55,648 bases of DNA. It comes from Pseudomonadota bacterium (GTDB lineage: Bacteria > Pseudomonadota > Gammaproteobacteria > Steroidobacterales > Woeseiaceae). The DNA is taken from positions 11,442 to 67,089 of the forward strand of contig JACZTO010000007.1 in assembly GCA_022573655.1 (NCBI GenBank). Reading direction: 5' to 3'. Below the pieces are notes generated by a model that saw nothing but the letters and a program-made list of their open reading frames with translations, did no database searches and was not told the origin of the DNA. Position numbers and translations under genes: made by a program. The number at the start of each line of letters is the position of its first letter. Position 1 is the stretch's first letter. Positions 1-8,557 of the stretch are shown here, one piece after another.

Positions 1-326
1 CCTGGGAACGTGCCAACGGATTCCAACTGAACGTTTGGCATTATATAGCTCAGGTCCTCAAGCTTTTTTACGAAGAGAGCATCGATCTGAGCTGACCCAA
101 AAGCACTAACCGCCACCGGAACGTCTTGCACCGCCTCTGCCGCACTTCGCTTGCGTGCGGTGGTGACAATCTCTTCAAGCAACGCACCCGCGACGCCGTC
201 CTGTGCAACGGCGATATTCGGTAGCGAAAAAACAACAATGACGGCTGCTGACAGAGTAACGGCGACCGCCGTTAACCTGGACGTTTCGCTTAGTCCTTTG
301 ATTTCGTATGAAATAACCACGATCAT
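1..326 (-). CDS. TonB-dependent receptor, N-terminal part (3' end outside the window)
   Basis: Reading the minus strand from ATG at 326 gives 108 uninterrupted codons that run off the left edge. The product starts with a short cytoplasmic stretch and a hydrophobic signal segment ending near AVAQDG, followed by EEIVTTARKR, then VQDVPVAVSAFG and LEDLSYIMPNVQ. This is the classic start of outer-membrane TonB-dependent receptors: a TonB-box-like EEIVVTARKR motif, then the beginning of the plug domain. Such receptors import siderophores, vitamin B12, glycans or other large substrates using TonB energy; the substrate cannot be read from this part. The plus-strand ORF over the same bases is a shadow. 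The gene is divergent from trmB across about 200 bases, in which I saw no further gene. Confidence 0.88.
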   Translation of the reverse strand, partial: MIVVISYEIKGLSETSRLTAVAVTLSAAVIVVFSLPNIAVAQDGVAGALLEEIVTTARKRSAAEAVQDVPVAVSAFGSAQIDALFVKKLEDLSYIMPNVQLESVGTFP

Positions 327-488
327 CCCCCATTCGTCTTGATTAATGCCGGTAAGCATACTGTTGTATGTGTGCCGATACCAATAGCATAGTTGAAATA
401 CAAGACTATTGTCCTGGATCGGGATATTCTTGCTCGAATGGTTGCCTGACAAGCAGCGCAAGGAACGGTTATCGGAAGCCTTTTTGAC

Positions 489-494
489 TATAAT
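489..494 (+). promoter_or_regulatory. Possible -10 box for trmB
   Basis: A perfect TATAAT lies 30 bases upstream of the trmB start codon. The -35 position at about 466-471 reads CGGTTA, a poor match, so the call rests on the -10 hexamer and its place in the gap between two divergent genes. Confidence 0.35.
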
Positions 495-524
495 TTTCTG
501 CCACTCGCCAAACAAGTTTCGGCA

Positions 525-1211
525 ATGTCAGACAAGCACAGAAAGACCATCCGCAGTTTCGTGCGCCGTACCGGTCGAATGACGCCATCGCAAAAAAAGG
601 CGCTTTCCGAATTGTGGCCGATTTATGGCCTGGAGTTCACTTCCAGCCCGTCACAATTTGACGCCATCTTCCAAATGCCACAACCCATCGTGCTGGAAAT
701 CGGCTTCGGCAACGGCGAGACGCTTGTTGAACAGGCATCGCAAAACTCCGACCAGAATTTTCTGGGAATTGAAGTGCACGATCCAGGTGTCGGCCATTGT
801 CTACTCAAGGCACATAACGCTGGAGTAGAAAATTTGCGCCTGATTATTCACGACGCATTGGAGGTGCTGGAACAGCAGATTCCCGAAGCGTCGCTTGCTC
901 GCGTCAATCTGTACTTTCCGGATCCATGGCCCAAGAAGCGCCACCACAAACGTCGTATCGTACAGCCCGAATTTGTTGAACTGGTCGCCTCCAGGCTGGC
1001 CGTCCACGGCACTTTGCATATCGCGACTGATTGGGCGGACTATGCGGAGCATATTGACGAAATACTTTCCCACTCGGATCGTTTCAGCTGTACACACCGC
1101 CGCGAACACGACGGCGATCAGCCACTCGATCGGCCACGCACCAAATTTGAGCAACGTGGATTGCGACAAGGACACCGAATATGGGACTGGTGTTTCACAA
1201 AATCAGCATAG
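525..1211 (+). CDS. trmB: tRNA (guanine-N7)-methyltransferase TrmB
   Basis: A 228-residue S-adenosylmethionine-dependent enzyme that methylates G46 in the variable loop of tRNAs. The SAM-binding motif VLEIGFGNGE is near residues 55-64. The family signature PDPWPKKRHHKRR is near residues 131-143, followed by the catalytic-domain end with TDWADYAEHI. Length is normal for the bacterial family (about 220-240). The ATG at 525 follows the likely -10 at 489-494. The gene has its own promoter region and is followed by a separate small gene, so it is probably monocistronic. Confidence 0.95.
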   Translation: MSDKHRKTIRSFVRRTGRMTPSQKKALSELWPIYGLEFTSSPSQFDAIFQMPQPIVLEIGFGNGETLVEQASQNSDQNFLGIEVHDPGVGHCLLKAHNAGVENLRLIIHDALEVLEQQIPEASLARVNLYFPDPWPKKRHHKRRIVQPEFVELVASRLAVHGTLHIATDWADYAEHIDEILSHSDRFSCTHRREHDGDQPLDRPRTKFEQRGLRQGHRIWDWCFTKSA

Positions 1212-1224
1212 AACGATTGATTTC

Positions 1225-1252
1225 TTGCGGTTTGCGAATCTTCATCTATAAC
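1225..1252 (+). promoter_or_regulatory. Possible sigma-70 promoter for the DUF6763-like gene
   Basis: TTGCGG at 1225-1230 and TATAAC at 1247-1252 are separated by 16 bases and lie 40 bases upstream of the next start codon. Both hexamers match the consensus only partly. Confidence 0.3.
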
Positions 1253-1291
1253 TAGTAGTAGAGAGGATTTATTCGCCGCAGGGAATAAACG

Positions 1292-1582
1292 ATGGCTGTC
1301 AAATATCCCGTTATTGGTCACTGGTTCCGCCGCTCAAACGGAACGCTGTTTGAAGTCGTTGCCGTCGACGAGCAGGACAGCACAATCGAGATTCAACAGT
1401 TCGACGGTACGATCGACGAAGTGGATCTCGAAGCCTGGCCGGAGCTATTTCCAATCGAAGTAAGCGCCCCTGACGATTGGTCGGGCGCTGTCGACATGGA
1501 CCCTGAAGATTACGTCGGCCAGAAAGAGGGTGAAATCCCGAGCGGCTTCCACGATCCCCTGGCATTTCTGGACAAACTGTAG
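1292..1582 (+). CDS. Small conserved protein, DUF6763-like
   Basis: A 96-residue acidic soluble protein beginning MAVKYPVIGHWFRR, followed by LFEVVAVDE, TIEIQQFDGT and DLEAWPELFP, then DDWSGAVD. I recognise this arrangement as the small gammaproteobacterial family DUF6763, from memory and without a search. No signal peptide, membrane segment or catalytic motif is visible, and the function is unknown. The stop TAG at 1580-1582 is followed at once by a family A repeat, whose TGA at 1595-1597 is in the same frame as a second stop. Confidence 0.75.
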   Translation: MAVKYPVIGHWFRRSNGTLFEVVAVDEQDSTIEIQQFDGTIDEVDLEAWPELFPIEVSAPDDWSGAVDMDPEDYVGQKEGEIPSGFHDPLAFLDKL

Positions 1583-1583
1583 A

Positions 1584-1674
1584 TAGGGGGACAGTGACCC
1601 TAACTCCCACGAGTTATGGTCCCTGTCACCTTAGTTACGGTCACTGTCCCCCTAGTTAGGGTCACTGTCCCCCT
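1584..1674. repeat. Family A intergenic repeat cluster (GTTAGGGTCACTGTCCCC)
   Basis: A cluster in the gap between two convergent genes. One copy in the TAGGGGGACAGTGACCCTAA orientation lies at 1584-1604. Two opposite-strand copies lie at 1634-1654 (one mismatch) and 1655-1674, with a degenerate copy near 1615-1631. Opposed copies can fold into long hairpins. The last copy reaches into the 3' end of the Rieske gene and provides its stop codon. The same core recurs at 35671-35739 and 48880-48990. Confidence 0.9.
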
Positions 1675-2018
1675 TCTGGACCTGTTACGTAAACAACCCC
1701 GTCACGCACCGCCACCGCCACCGCCTGCAATGAACGTCCTCTTGCGGGCCCCGCAATGCAATTTCCTTTTTTTATGTCGTATGTCGCGCCATGCGATGCA
1801 CAGATGATTGCCGACTTGTCTTTCGTCAGAAACTTGTGTGCCGACCAGTTCAGTGGATGCCCGACGTGTGCACAGACATTCTGATATGCGTAGACAGCAT
1901 CGCCCTGTCTTACAACAAATCCTCTAAATGGCCAGTCGCCTTCGCCGATGGCGAATTCACGGCAGCCAGGGTCGTCGAGCTCGGCTAGCGGACCGACGGC
2001 AACTTCGATGTCACTCAT
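1662..2018 (-). CDS. Rieske [2Fe-2S] ferredoxin-like protein
   Basis: A 118-residue stand-alone Rieske domain. The two cluster-binding boxes are visible: Cys-Ala-His in NVCAHVGHPLN and Cys-x2-His in IICASHGATYD, the CxH and CxxH pairs that bind one iron by two Cys and the other by two His. Size and motifs fit small electron-transfer Rieske ferredoxins of the oxygenase or NirD type; the redox partner is unknown. I chose ATG 2018 rather than the longer frame opening at 2174, because the extra 52 residues are low-complexity Arg/Ser/Cys and lie inside the transporter gene. It overlaps the transporter's 3' end by 8 bases, so the two are translationally linked. The final residues Gly-Gly-Gln and the TGA stop come from a family A repeat. 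Confidence 0.88.
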   Translation of the reverse strand: MSDIEVAVGPLAELDDPGCREFAIGEGDWPFRGFVVRQGDAVYAYQNVCAHVGHPLNWSAHKFLTKDKSAIICASHGATYDIKKGNCIAGPARGRSLQAVAVAVRDGVVYVTGPEGGQ

Positions 2019-3267
2019 GCCACGGCGCGACTTTGATGAGCAACAGCATTCCCGGGACCGCCAGCGCGGTACACAGCAGGAAGAAATTCGTCCAGCCGAT
2101 CTGCTCAACGATGACTCCCGTTGTTGCGTTTGCGAAGACTCTCGGCACCGATGCCAGCGCCGTAAACAAAGCAAGTTGTGTGGCGGCGAATGCCGGATTG
2201 GTTGTGCGTGCCATGAATGCTACTAATGCCGCTGATCCAAGGCCGACGCCGAGGTACTCGAACGCCACAGCAATGCCGAGCATCCAGGGGTTTTTACCCA
2301 TCTCCGATAACAGCGCGAAACCCAGAATGCTCACGATTTGGACAACGCCGAATAACCATAGCGCGCGGTTAATCGACATTTTCACCATGATCAAGCCGCC
2401 CACCAGACCGCCGACAATCGCAGCAATCAGCCCGGCAGTCTTCGCGATCACGCCGATCTGCGTAAGCGTAAAACCCACGTCGATAAAGAATGGCGTTTGC
2501 AAAGCTGTCGCCATATTGTCGCCGAGTTTGTAAAGAAACAAGAAAGCGAGCACCAGTAACGCAGGCCGGAGTCCGGCGCGGCCAATGAACTCGCGGAACG
2601 GCTGGATCACGGCGTCACGCATTGTTCGCGGTGGTGTCGGCTCCACAATTGCTTCTTTGATGACCAGCGTCATTACAATACCGACCAACATGAACAGCGC
2701 GACGATAACGAATACGATGTGCCAGTCGAAATGGTCGGCGAGTATGAGGCCAAGAGCACCAGGAACGAGACCGGAAAATCTATACGCCTGCACATGTATC
2801 GAATTACCAATGCCTAATTCAACATCAGGCAGCAATTCGCGGCGATAGGCATCGAGAACGATGTCCTGGCTTGCACTGAAGAAAGCGACCGCGATTGACA
2901 AATATGCGACTGTCCAGAGCGATAGATCCGGTTTGAAATACCCCATCGCGCCGATCGAAATAAGCAGCGCAATTTGCGTCACCAGCATCCAGCCGCGGCG
3001 GTGACCCAGGAAGGGCAAAGTAATGCGGTCCATGACCGGCGACCACAAAAACTTCCAGGTGTAGGGAAACTGCACCAGCGCGAAAAAACCAATTTCCGCG
3101 AGACCCACACCTTCAACCGTGAGCCAAGCTGGGATGAGTTGGAACAGGACGTACAAAGGCAGGCCCGACGTAAACCCGGTAAAGACACAAATCAACATGC
3201 GACGATTCAGGAGCGCCTCTCTAAAAGTCTCCTTGCGTGTCCTGCCCTGTTGGGAATCAGCCGTCAT
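2011..3267 (-). CDS. AmpG-family MFS transporter
   Basis: A 418-residue inner-membrane protein with about twelve hydrophobic segments. SQDIVLDAYRRELL near residues 130-143 matches the AmpG (muropeptide/acetyl-CoA transporter-like) signature, as does the start RRMLICVFTGFTSGLPL. Members import 1,6-anhydro-muropeptides for cell-wall recycling; the actual substrate here is inferred. The start overlaps the 3' end of xthA by 11 bases and the stop overlaps the Rieske gene, so xthA, this gene and the Rieske gene form one leftward transcription unit. Confidence 0.85.
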   Translation of the reverse strand: MTADSQQGRTRKETFREALLNRRMLICVFTGFTSGLPLYVLFQLIPAWLTVEGVGLAEIGFFALVQFPYTWKFLWSPVMDRITLPFLGHRRGWMLVTQIALLISIGAMGYFKPDLSLWTVAYLSIAVAFFSASQDIVLDAYRRELLPDVELGIGNSIHVQAYRFSGLVPGALGLILADHFDWHIVFVIVALFMLVGIVMTLVIKEAIVEPTPPRTMRDAVIQPFREFIGRAGLRPALLVLAFLFLYKLGDNMATALQTPFFIDVGFTLTQIGVIAKTAGLIAAIVGGLVGGLIMVKMSINRALWLFGVVQIVSILGFALLSEMGKNPWMLGIAVAFEYLGVGLGSAALVAFMARTTNPAFAATQLALFTALASVPRVFANATTGVIVEQIGWTNFFLLCTALAVPGMLLLIKVAPWHE

Positions 3268-4039
3268 AGGCCCAATCGTAATCCATGATCAGCGGCGCAT
3301 GGTCTGAAAATCGCTGCTCCTTGTATATGGAGGTCTGTCGCACCTTATCTTTGAGCCCCGGCGTGACCACCTGGTAGTCGAGGCGCCACCCGACGTTGTT
3401 GTCCCAGGCGCGACCGCGATTGGACCACCAGGTGTATTGATCCGGTTCCTGCTCAATGGCCCGAAAGGCATCTGTAAAGCGCTGCTCACCGAAGACCTCG
3501 TCCATCCATGCTCGTTCTTCGGGCAGGAAGCCGGAGTTCTTTTGATTGCTTTTCCAATTCTTCAGATCGATTTCCTTGTGGGCAATATTCCAGTCACCAC
3601 AGATAATGGTCTCCGATCTGCGGCGCTGCAGTTTCTGCAGGTGTTTCATGAAAGAATCGAGGCAGCGATACTTCGCCTCTTGCCTCACGTCGCCGGATGA
3701 TCCGGATGGCAGGTACAGCGACACGACGTTGAGTCCGCCAAGCTGCACCTCAAGATAACGCCCTTCGTTATCGAATTCAGCGTCGCCATACCCGCGTACA
3801 ACTTTCTTCGGCTCATGGCGCGTATAGATTGCCGTGCCGCTATAACCTTTTTTCTCGGCATCTTCGTAGTAGCAGTGGTAGCCCAGCGGTGAAAATATCC
3901 CGTCAGTGAGCTGATGCACCTGTGCTTTGGTCTCCTGGATACAGATGACGTCGGCATTTTTTGTGTCCATCCACTCGAAAAAACCCTTGCGGGCTGCCGC
4001 CCGAATTCCATTGGCGTTTAGACTAATAACGCGAAACAA
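3257..4039 (-). CDS. xthA: Exodeoxyribonuclease III / AP endonuclease
   Basis: A 260-residue Mg2+-dependent nuclease of the exonuclease-endonuclease-phosphatase superfamily that cuts at abasic sites and degrades 3' ends during base-excision repair. Motifs in order are [11 protein letters not shown] at the N-terminus, ICIQETKA near residue 35 (metal-binding Glu), [12 protein letters not shown] near 150 (catalytic Asp and Asn) and [12 protein letters not shown] at the C-terminus (catalytic His). Length is standard. It is first in the leftward unit and divergent from pyrE, an arrangement often seen in gammaproteobacteria. Confidence 0.95.
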   Translation of the reverse strand: MFRVISLNANGIRAAARKGFFEWMDTKNADVICIQETKAQVHQLTDGIFSPLGYHCYYEDAEKKGYSGTAIYTRHEPKKVVRGYGDAEFDNEGRYLEVQLGGLNVVSLYLPSGSSGDVRQEAKYRCLDSFMKHLQKLQRRRSETIICGDWNIAHKEIDLKNWKSNQKNSGFLPEERAWMDEVFGEQRFTDAFRAIEQEPDQYTWWSNRGRAWDNNVGWRLDYQVVTPGLKDKVRQTSIYKEQRFSDHAPLIMDYDWAYDG

Positions 4040-4102
4040 AGCTGTACTCCTGTGTCATACTCCGGGCCGAAAAACAGTCAGCCGCGGCCATCATACAGAA
4101 GC

Positions 4103-4119
4103 CCTTGGAAAGACCAAGG
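4103..4119. other. Small inverted repeat in the pyrE leader
   Basis: CCTTGG and CCAAGG arms separated by five bases, about 24 bases upstream of the pyrE start. There is no T-run, so it is not a terminator. It could be a leader hairpin or chance. Confidence 0.25.
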
Positions 4120-4142
4120 CAGGACCGAGGAAAGAGCAAAGC

Positions 4143-4790
4143 ATGCGCGCGTACAAGAGAGAATTCATCGAACTTGCGCTGGAGCTCAATGTTTTGCGTT
4201 TTGGTGAGTTCACGCTGAAGTCCGGCCGTGTCAGTCCGTACTTTTTTAACGCCGGGCTTTTCAGTACAGGTTACGCCGCTGCGAAACTCGGGCGCTTCTA
4301 CGCCGCGGCGATCGCCGAATCCGAAGTACGCTTCGATATGTTGTTTGGCCCGGCCTACAAAGGCATCCCGCTAGTGACTCTGGCCGCTGCCGCACTCGCC
4401 GAGCAACACGATATTGACGTGCCTTACTCGTTCAATCGAAAAGAGGCCAAAGCACATGGTGAGGGCGGCAGTATCGTCGGCGCACCTTTGTCTGGTCGTG
4501 TCCTGATAGTAGATGACGTTATTACGGCAGGCACAGCCATGCGCGAGGCCTACCAAATCATTACGTCAGCCGGGGCGGAAATCGCCGGGGTCGTTATTTC
4601 GCTGGATCGGCAGGAACGCGGCCAGGGGCCCTACTCCGCGGTTCAGGAATTGCGGCAATCGCTGGATATTCCCGTGGTCAGCATCGTGCAACTGGACGAT
4701 TTGATTAACATTCTCGAAGAATCAAGTGAGTATGAACAATACCTGGACCCGGTTCTCAGCTATCGCAAGCAATTCGGCGTAGTCTCTTAA
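4143..4790 (+). CDS. pyrE: Orotate phosphoribosyltransferase
   Basis: A 215-residue enzyme of pyrimidine synthesis that joins orotate to PRPP to form OMP. The PRPP-binding motif [13 protein letters not shown] lies near residues 120-132. [16 protein letters not shown] near the N-terminus and [13 protein letters not shown] in the flexible loop are typical. The reading frame is open upstream to 3927, but that part is antisense to xthA. ATG 4143 has a good GAGGAA ribosome-binding site at 4127-4132 and gives the usual family length. Confidence 0.95.
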   Translation: MRAYKREFIELALELNVLRFGEFTLKSGRVSPYFFNAGLFSTGYAAAKLGRFYAAAIAESEVRFDMLFGPAYKGIPLVTLAAAALAEQHDIDVPYSFNRKEAKAHGEGGSIVGAPLSGRVLIVDDVITAGTAMREAYQIITSAGAEIAGVVISLDRQERGQGPYSAVQELRQSLDIPVVSIVQLDDLINILEESSEYEQYLDPVLSYRKQFGVVS

Positions 4791-4906
4791 TGCACTGGTT
4801 GCCCAGGCATCGTTTTACAGTTTGCTGGTAGTAATTCCGGTATTACGCTGTAATAAGGAGAACCAGTCGAACGACACTTGGTACTTGAGAATGACATATT
4901 GCACCT

Positions 4907-5527
4907 ATGTATAGATTAACTCTGACATTCGCGCTGTTGCTGCTGGGATCTTTGGCATCCGGCGCTAGCGACACCCGGGTTTACAGGTGGGTGGACAACG
5001 ACGGCATCGTGCATTACGGCGACAGTATTCCGGCCCGCTACGCCGACCTGCCGAAAGATGTCCTGAACGATCATGGCGTAATTATTGGTAACCTGGAAGG
5101 CAAGAAATCTGCAGAACAGCTTGAGGCCGATCGCATCCAAAAAGAAATACATGTCGCGCTAGAACTGCAGAAACGCGCTGATCGGGCACTGTTGGCAACT
5201 TACCTGACGATCGAAGAAATTCTGATGCACCGTGACCGACGCGTCGAATTGTTTAAAGCGCAATCGCGCGTAACTGAACTCTATCTCCACAACCTTGAGC
5301 GCCGCCTGGAATCACTCAAGGCCGACGCGTCATATTTCAAGCCGTACAGTGAAAATCCCGACGCACCGATGATCGATAACAACCTGGCGGAAAACCTGAG
5401 GGACACCGAGGTTACGATTGCCAGACATATGCGGAATCTGGAGAAGTTTCAGGCGGACGAACAGCAAATCATTGCCCGCTTTGGCGGCGATGTTGATCGT
5501 TTCAAGATCTTGAAAGGGATCGATTAA
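4907..5527 (+). CDS. Exported DUF4124-domain protein with coiled coil
   Basis: A 206-residue protein with a signal peptide (LTLTFALLLLGSLASGAS) and then a DUF4124 domain, recognised from VYRWVDNDGIVHYGDSIP. The rest, about residues 60-200, is charged, helical and coiled-coil-like. Many gammaproteobacterial envelope proteins have this design; the molecular role of DUF4124 is not known. The gene stands alone between pyrE and the convergent dut. Confidence 0.8.
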   Translation: MYRLTLTFALLLLGSLASGASDTRVYRWVDNDGIVHYGDSIPARYADLPKDVLNDHGVIIGNLEGKKSAEQLEADRIQKEIHVALELQKRADRALLATYLTIEEILMHRDRRVELFKAQSRVTELYLHNLERRLESLKADASYFKPYSENPDAPMIDNNLAENLRDTEVTIARHMRNLEKFQADEQQIIARFGGDVDRFKILKGID

Positions 5528-5562
5528 AGAGCAGCGACACGCTGACCAATGGTTGGCCGTAC

Positions 5563-6018
5563 TCAGGCCGTCCCGGAGTGACCGAATCCCCCAGCGCCGC
5601 GATCAGTCGCAGCAAACTCGTCAACCACCCTGAACTTGACCTGCTCGACGGGTATGAAGACCATTTGTGCGATGCGCTCGGATGGCTGCACTTCATAACT
5701 TTTTGAACTGCGATTCCAGCACGAAATAAATACCTGTCCCTGATAGTCGGAGTCAATTAGACCGACCAGGTTACCCAGTACAAGCCCATGCTTGTGCCCC
5801 AAACCCGATCGCGGCAACAACACGGCAGCTAGCGACGGGTCCGCAACATGGATGGCGAGCCCGGTTGGTACAAGCACTGTCTCACCCGGAGCCACGTTGA
5901 TTGGCTCGTCGATGCATGCACGCATGTCCAGCCCGGCCGAGCCGTCGGTTGTGTATTGCGGCAGAGGAATAGAGTCCCCGATCCGGGGATCGAGAATTTT
6001 CAGTTCGATGGATCGCAA
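5563..6018 (-). CDS. dut: dUTP diphosphatase
   Basis: A 151-residue trimeric dUTPase that hydrolyses dUTP to dUMP and PPi, keeping uracil out of DNA and supplying dTMP synthesis. All five family motifs are present: [36 protein letters not shown] and the C-terminal GAGGFGHSG arm that closes over the substrate. It starts 13 bases after coaBC stops and is probably co-transcribed with it. Confidence 0.96.
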   Translation of the reverse strand: MRSIELKILDPRIGDSIPLPQYTTDGSAGLDMRACIDEPINVAPGETVLVPTGLAIHVADPSLAAVLLPRSGLGHKHGLVLGNLVGLIDSDYQGQVFISCWNRSSKSYEVQPSERIAQMVFIPVEQVKFRVVDEFAATDRGAGGFGHSGTA

Positions 6019-6031
6019 GAGCTGATGTCCT

Positions 6032-7261
6032 TCAGTCGTTGTTCGATATGACCGTCAATTTTGGTTGACTGCTGGTGCTGCGCACAGCATAGAAGTGTTC
6101 CGCCACAAGCTCAATGAGATCGCGTGAGAGGTCCTGTTTGGTGGCCAATGGGAAGTCCTTCTCGCCGCCCGCCCAAAGGACACTGACAGTGTTGTCGTCG
6201 CTATCGAATACCGTGTCGGCGCCAACACTGTTCGCGATAATCATATCGAGCCCCTTGTTTTCGAGTTTGGCGCGTGCATTTTGCTTGAGATCTTGTGTTT
6301 CCGCTGCGAAGCCTACTGTAAATGGCGCGCGCTGCAGTCTTGCTACGGACGCAAGAATATCGGGACAGCGTACGAGATCCATACTGAGCGACTCATCATT
6401 CTTCTTGATCTTCTGAGCAGCGCACTTGGCCGGCCTGTAGTCCGCGACTGCTGCTGCTGAAACGAATATGTCTGCCGCATCGATGACTTCGTGTACCGCC
6501 GCGAACATTTCCTCGGCCGTTTCAACATGACGCAACTCGACTCGAGGCGGCGCGGCGATGGACACCGGACCGCTAACCAGGATCACGTCAGCGCCCGCCG
6601 CTGCAGCAGCACTCGCAATGGCAAAGCCCATTTTTCCGGAGCTGCGATTGGTGAGATAGCGTACCGGGTCGATCGGCTCGCGAGTTGGGCCGGCAGTGAC
6701 AACAACCATCCGGCCCAGAAGTATGCCCTCACCGCCGGTTAAACTGAATACGGTCGCCGCAATCCTGTCAGGTTCAAGCATGCGACCCGCTCCAGTCTCA
6801 CCGCAGGCCTGCGAGCCAACGTCAGGTCCGAGAATGTGTATGCCACGCTGTTCGAGAATTTCACGATTTGTCTGGGTGGCCACGTTGTTCCACATGACGT
6901 GATTCATTGCTGGTGCCAGTGCGATGGGTGCCTCGGTCGCAAGACAAATTGTCGTCAAAAGGTCTGGCGCGCCACCGCTGACGATGCGCGCCATTACCTC
7001 CGCCGTTGCGGGGGCAATCAATACGACATCCGCCCAACGGGCCAGCTCAATGTGGCTCATTGCAGCTTCGGCGTCCTTGTCCCAAAGATTGGAGCGTAGT
7101 TGTCTGCCGGAGACCGCCTGCAGCGCTGTTGCCGTTACGAATTCCTCCGCAGACGCTGTCATTACGACCTGCACATCAGCCCCACGCTCACGCAGGCGCC
7201 TGACCAGATCAGGCGCCTTGTATGCAGCTATGCCGCCAGTAATGCCGAGCAGGACGTTCAT
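6032..7261 (-). CDS. coaBC: Bifunctional phosphopantothenoylcysteine decarboxylase / synthetase
   Basis: A 409-residue fused CoA-synthesis enzyme. The N-terminal CoaC flavoprotein has [10 protein letters not shown], the catalytic His70 in [10 protein letters not shown], Asn120 in the PAMN motif and the Cys in [11 protein letters not shown]. The C-terminal CoaB part, from about residue 185, begins [19 protein letters not shown] and contains AAVADYRP and the KIKK lysines. CoaB joins cysteine to phosphopantothenate and CoaC decarboxylates the product. The gene is divergent from radC and followed by dut. Confidence 0.96.
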   Translation of the reverse strand: MNVLLGITGGIAAYKAPDLVRRLRERGADVQVVMTASAEEFVTATALQAVSGRQLRSNLWDKDAEAAMSHIELARWADVVLIAPATAEVMARIVSGGAPDLLTTICLATEAPIALAPAMNHVMWNNVATQTNREILEQRGIHILGPDVGSQACGETGAGRMLEPDRIAATVFSLTGGEGILLGRMVVVTAGPTREPIDPVRYLTNRSSGKMGFAIASAAAAAGADVILVSGPVSIAAPPRVELRHVETAEEMFAAVHEVIDAADIFVSAAAVADYRPAKCAAQKIKKNDESLSMDLVRCPDILASVARLQRAPFTVGFAAETQDLKQNARAKLENKGLDMIIANSVGADTVFDSDDNTVSVLWAGGEKDFPLATKQDLSRDLIELVAEHFYAVRSTSSQPKLTVISNND

Positions 7262-7397
7262 CGTTTTTTTCTCAATATGCAGGCCTGTTAGCTTAGCCTG
7301 TTGCGCTCGGCCAGTTCCAGTGAATCGCAGCGAATTCAGCCATACAGGTCAGATTGATTCATTGTATCCAAATACCTGAAAGCAACAGTATGAGTCC

Positions 7398-8024
7398 GTG
7401 GATGACACTTCGCACAGGGACAGTACGGACATCGAATTGCTGGCTGCATTGATCAGCACCAGCAGTTCGGCCTCCGGCCGGGAAGCCGCCACCTTGCTAA
7501 TGCTCCGTTTCGGCAGCCTGAGATCGATGCTGCATGCGCCTGACGCGGATGTTCTTGCCTGTAAGGGTATCGGTAAAACGCGCTTAGCCGCCATCAAGGC
7601 GCTGCCCGAGCTTGCTCGCCGCTACTTTGCAGAGTCATTGCCGGTCGGCGAGACGATTCGCAGCCCCGCAGACACCGAATCCTTCCTGAAGGCCCGCATG
7701 CAGCACCTCGATCACGAGGTATTTTGCTGCCTGTACCTCGATAATCGCCACCGTGTGCTGCGCTTCGATGAGCTCTTCCGCGGCACCATCGACGGCACTT
7801 CCGTTTACCCAAGAGAGGTCGTCAAAGAAGCTCTCGCTGTCAATGCGGCCGCCGTCATACTCGCGCACAATCATCCGTCGGGGGTGGCCGAGCCGAGTCA
7901 GGCCGATGAGCGCATCACGAGACGACTGAAATCCGCCCTGGATCTCGTCGACATCCGGCTGCTCGATCACCTTATAATTGGTGACGGAGCGGCCACGTCC
8001 CTGGCCAGCCGCGGCCTGATTTGA
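7398..8024 (+). CDS. radC: RadC-family JAB1/MPN-domain protein
   Basis: A 208-residue protein with a helix-hairpin-helix segment (CKGIGKTRLAAI, residues 55-66) and the metalloprotease-like motif HNHPSG at 157-162 with Asp170. Despite the name, a DNA-repair role in E. coli has been withdrawn and the family's function is unsettled. The only available start is GTG 7398, because TGA at 7377-7379 closes the frame upstream. The protein therefore lacks the N-terminal PREKLL-type segment common in the family. It precedes rpmB-rpmG-mutM as in E. coli. Confidence 0.88.
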   Translation: MDDTSHRDSTDIELLAALISTSSSASGREAATLLMLRFGSLRSMLHAPDADVLACKGIGKTRLAAIKALPELARRYFAESLPVGETIRSPADTESFLKARMQHLDHEVFCCLYLDNRHRVLRFDELFRGTIDGTSVYPREVVKEALAVNAAAVILAHNHPSGVAEPSQADERITRRLKSALDLVDIRLLDHLIIGDGAATSLASRGLI

Positions 8025-8054
8025 GGCTTATTCGCGCCGCGGCCGAATGAGCAC

Positions 8055-8083
8055 TTGTATTGCAGCAGGGACACTGGTATAAA
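8055..8083 (+). promoter_or_regulatory. Sigma-70 promoter of rpmB-rpmG
   Basis: TTGTAT at 8055-8060, a 17-base spacer and TATAAA at 8078-8083. The -10 is preceded by TGG, giving an extended -10. It sits 60 bases upstream of the rpmB start. Confidence 0.65.
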
Positions 8084-8142
8084 GTTGCGCTCTCTGCCCA
8101 CCCGTCGCGGGCAACTTATCGTAAAATCAGAGACTTAACCCA

Positions 8143-8379
8143 ATGTCCAAGGTCTGCCAAGTGACTGGGAAACGCCCGATGAGCGGCAACAACGTTTCTC
8201 ACGCACACAATAAAACTCGTCGACGCTTCTTGCCGAATCTGCACAGCAAGCGCTTCTGGCTGGAATCCGAGAGTCGCTACGTGCGCTTGCGCGTCTCTCA
8301 CAAGGGTCTGCGCATCATTGACAAGCACGGCATCGAGAAAATCGTTGCCGACCTGCGTGCCGACGGTCAGCACATTTAG
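8143..8379 (+). CDS. rpmB: 50S ribosomal protein L28
   Basis: A 78-residue basic ribosomal protein. The start [20 protein letters not shown] and the following NKTRRRF are diagnostic for bL28. It is followed 18 bases later by rpmG, with which it forms the conserved rpmBG pair. Confidence 0.97.
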   Translation: MSKVCQVTGKRPMSGNNVSHAHNKTRRRFLPNLHSKRFWLESESRYVRLRVSHKGLRIIDKHGIEKIVADLRADGQHI

Positions 8380-8397
8380 GTGCCGGAGGAATAATTC

Positions 8398-8553
8398 ATG
8401 CGCGAAAAAATAAAACTCGTATCCAGTGCCGGAACCGGACACTACTACACGACAACCAAGAACAAGCGTCTCCACCCTGAGAAGATGGAGACCAGAAAGT
8501 ACGATCCGACCATTCGGAAGCACGTGCTTTATAAGGAAGCCAAGATCAAATAA
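8398..8553 (+). CDS. rpmG: 50S ribosomal protein L33
   Basis: A 51-residue protein starting [20 protein letters not shown], then [17 protein letters not shown], typical of bL33. It contains no cysteines, so it is the zinc-free form. A GGAGGA ribosome-binding site lies 7 bases upstream of ATG 8398. It is the second gene of the rpmBG operon, with mutM starting 4 bases after its stop. Confidence 0.97.
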   Translation: MREKIKLVSSAGTGHYYTTTKNKRLHPEKMETRKYDPTIRKHVLYKEAKIK

Positions 8554-8557
8554 AGGC

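Noticed and set aside
151-342. Plus-strand 63-codon ORF
   Set aside because: Antisense to the TonB-dependent receptor N-terminus, which has clear family motifs on the minus strand.
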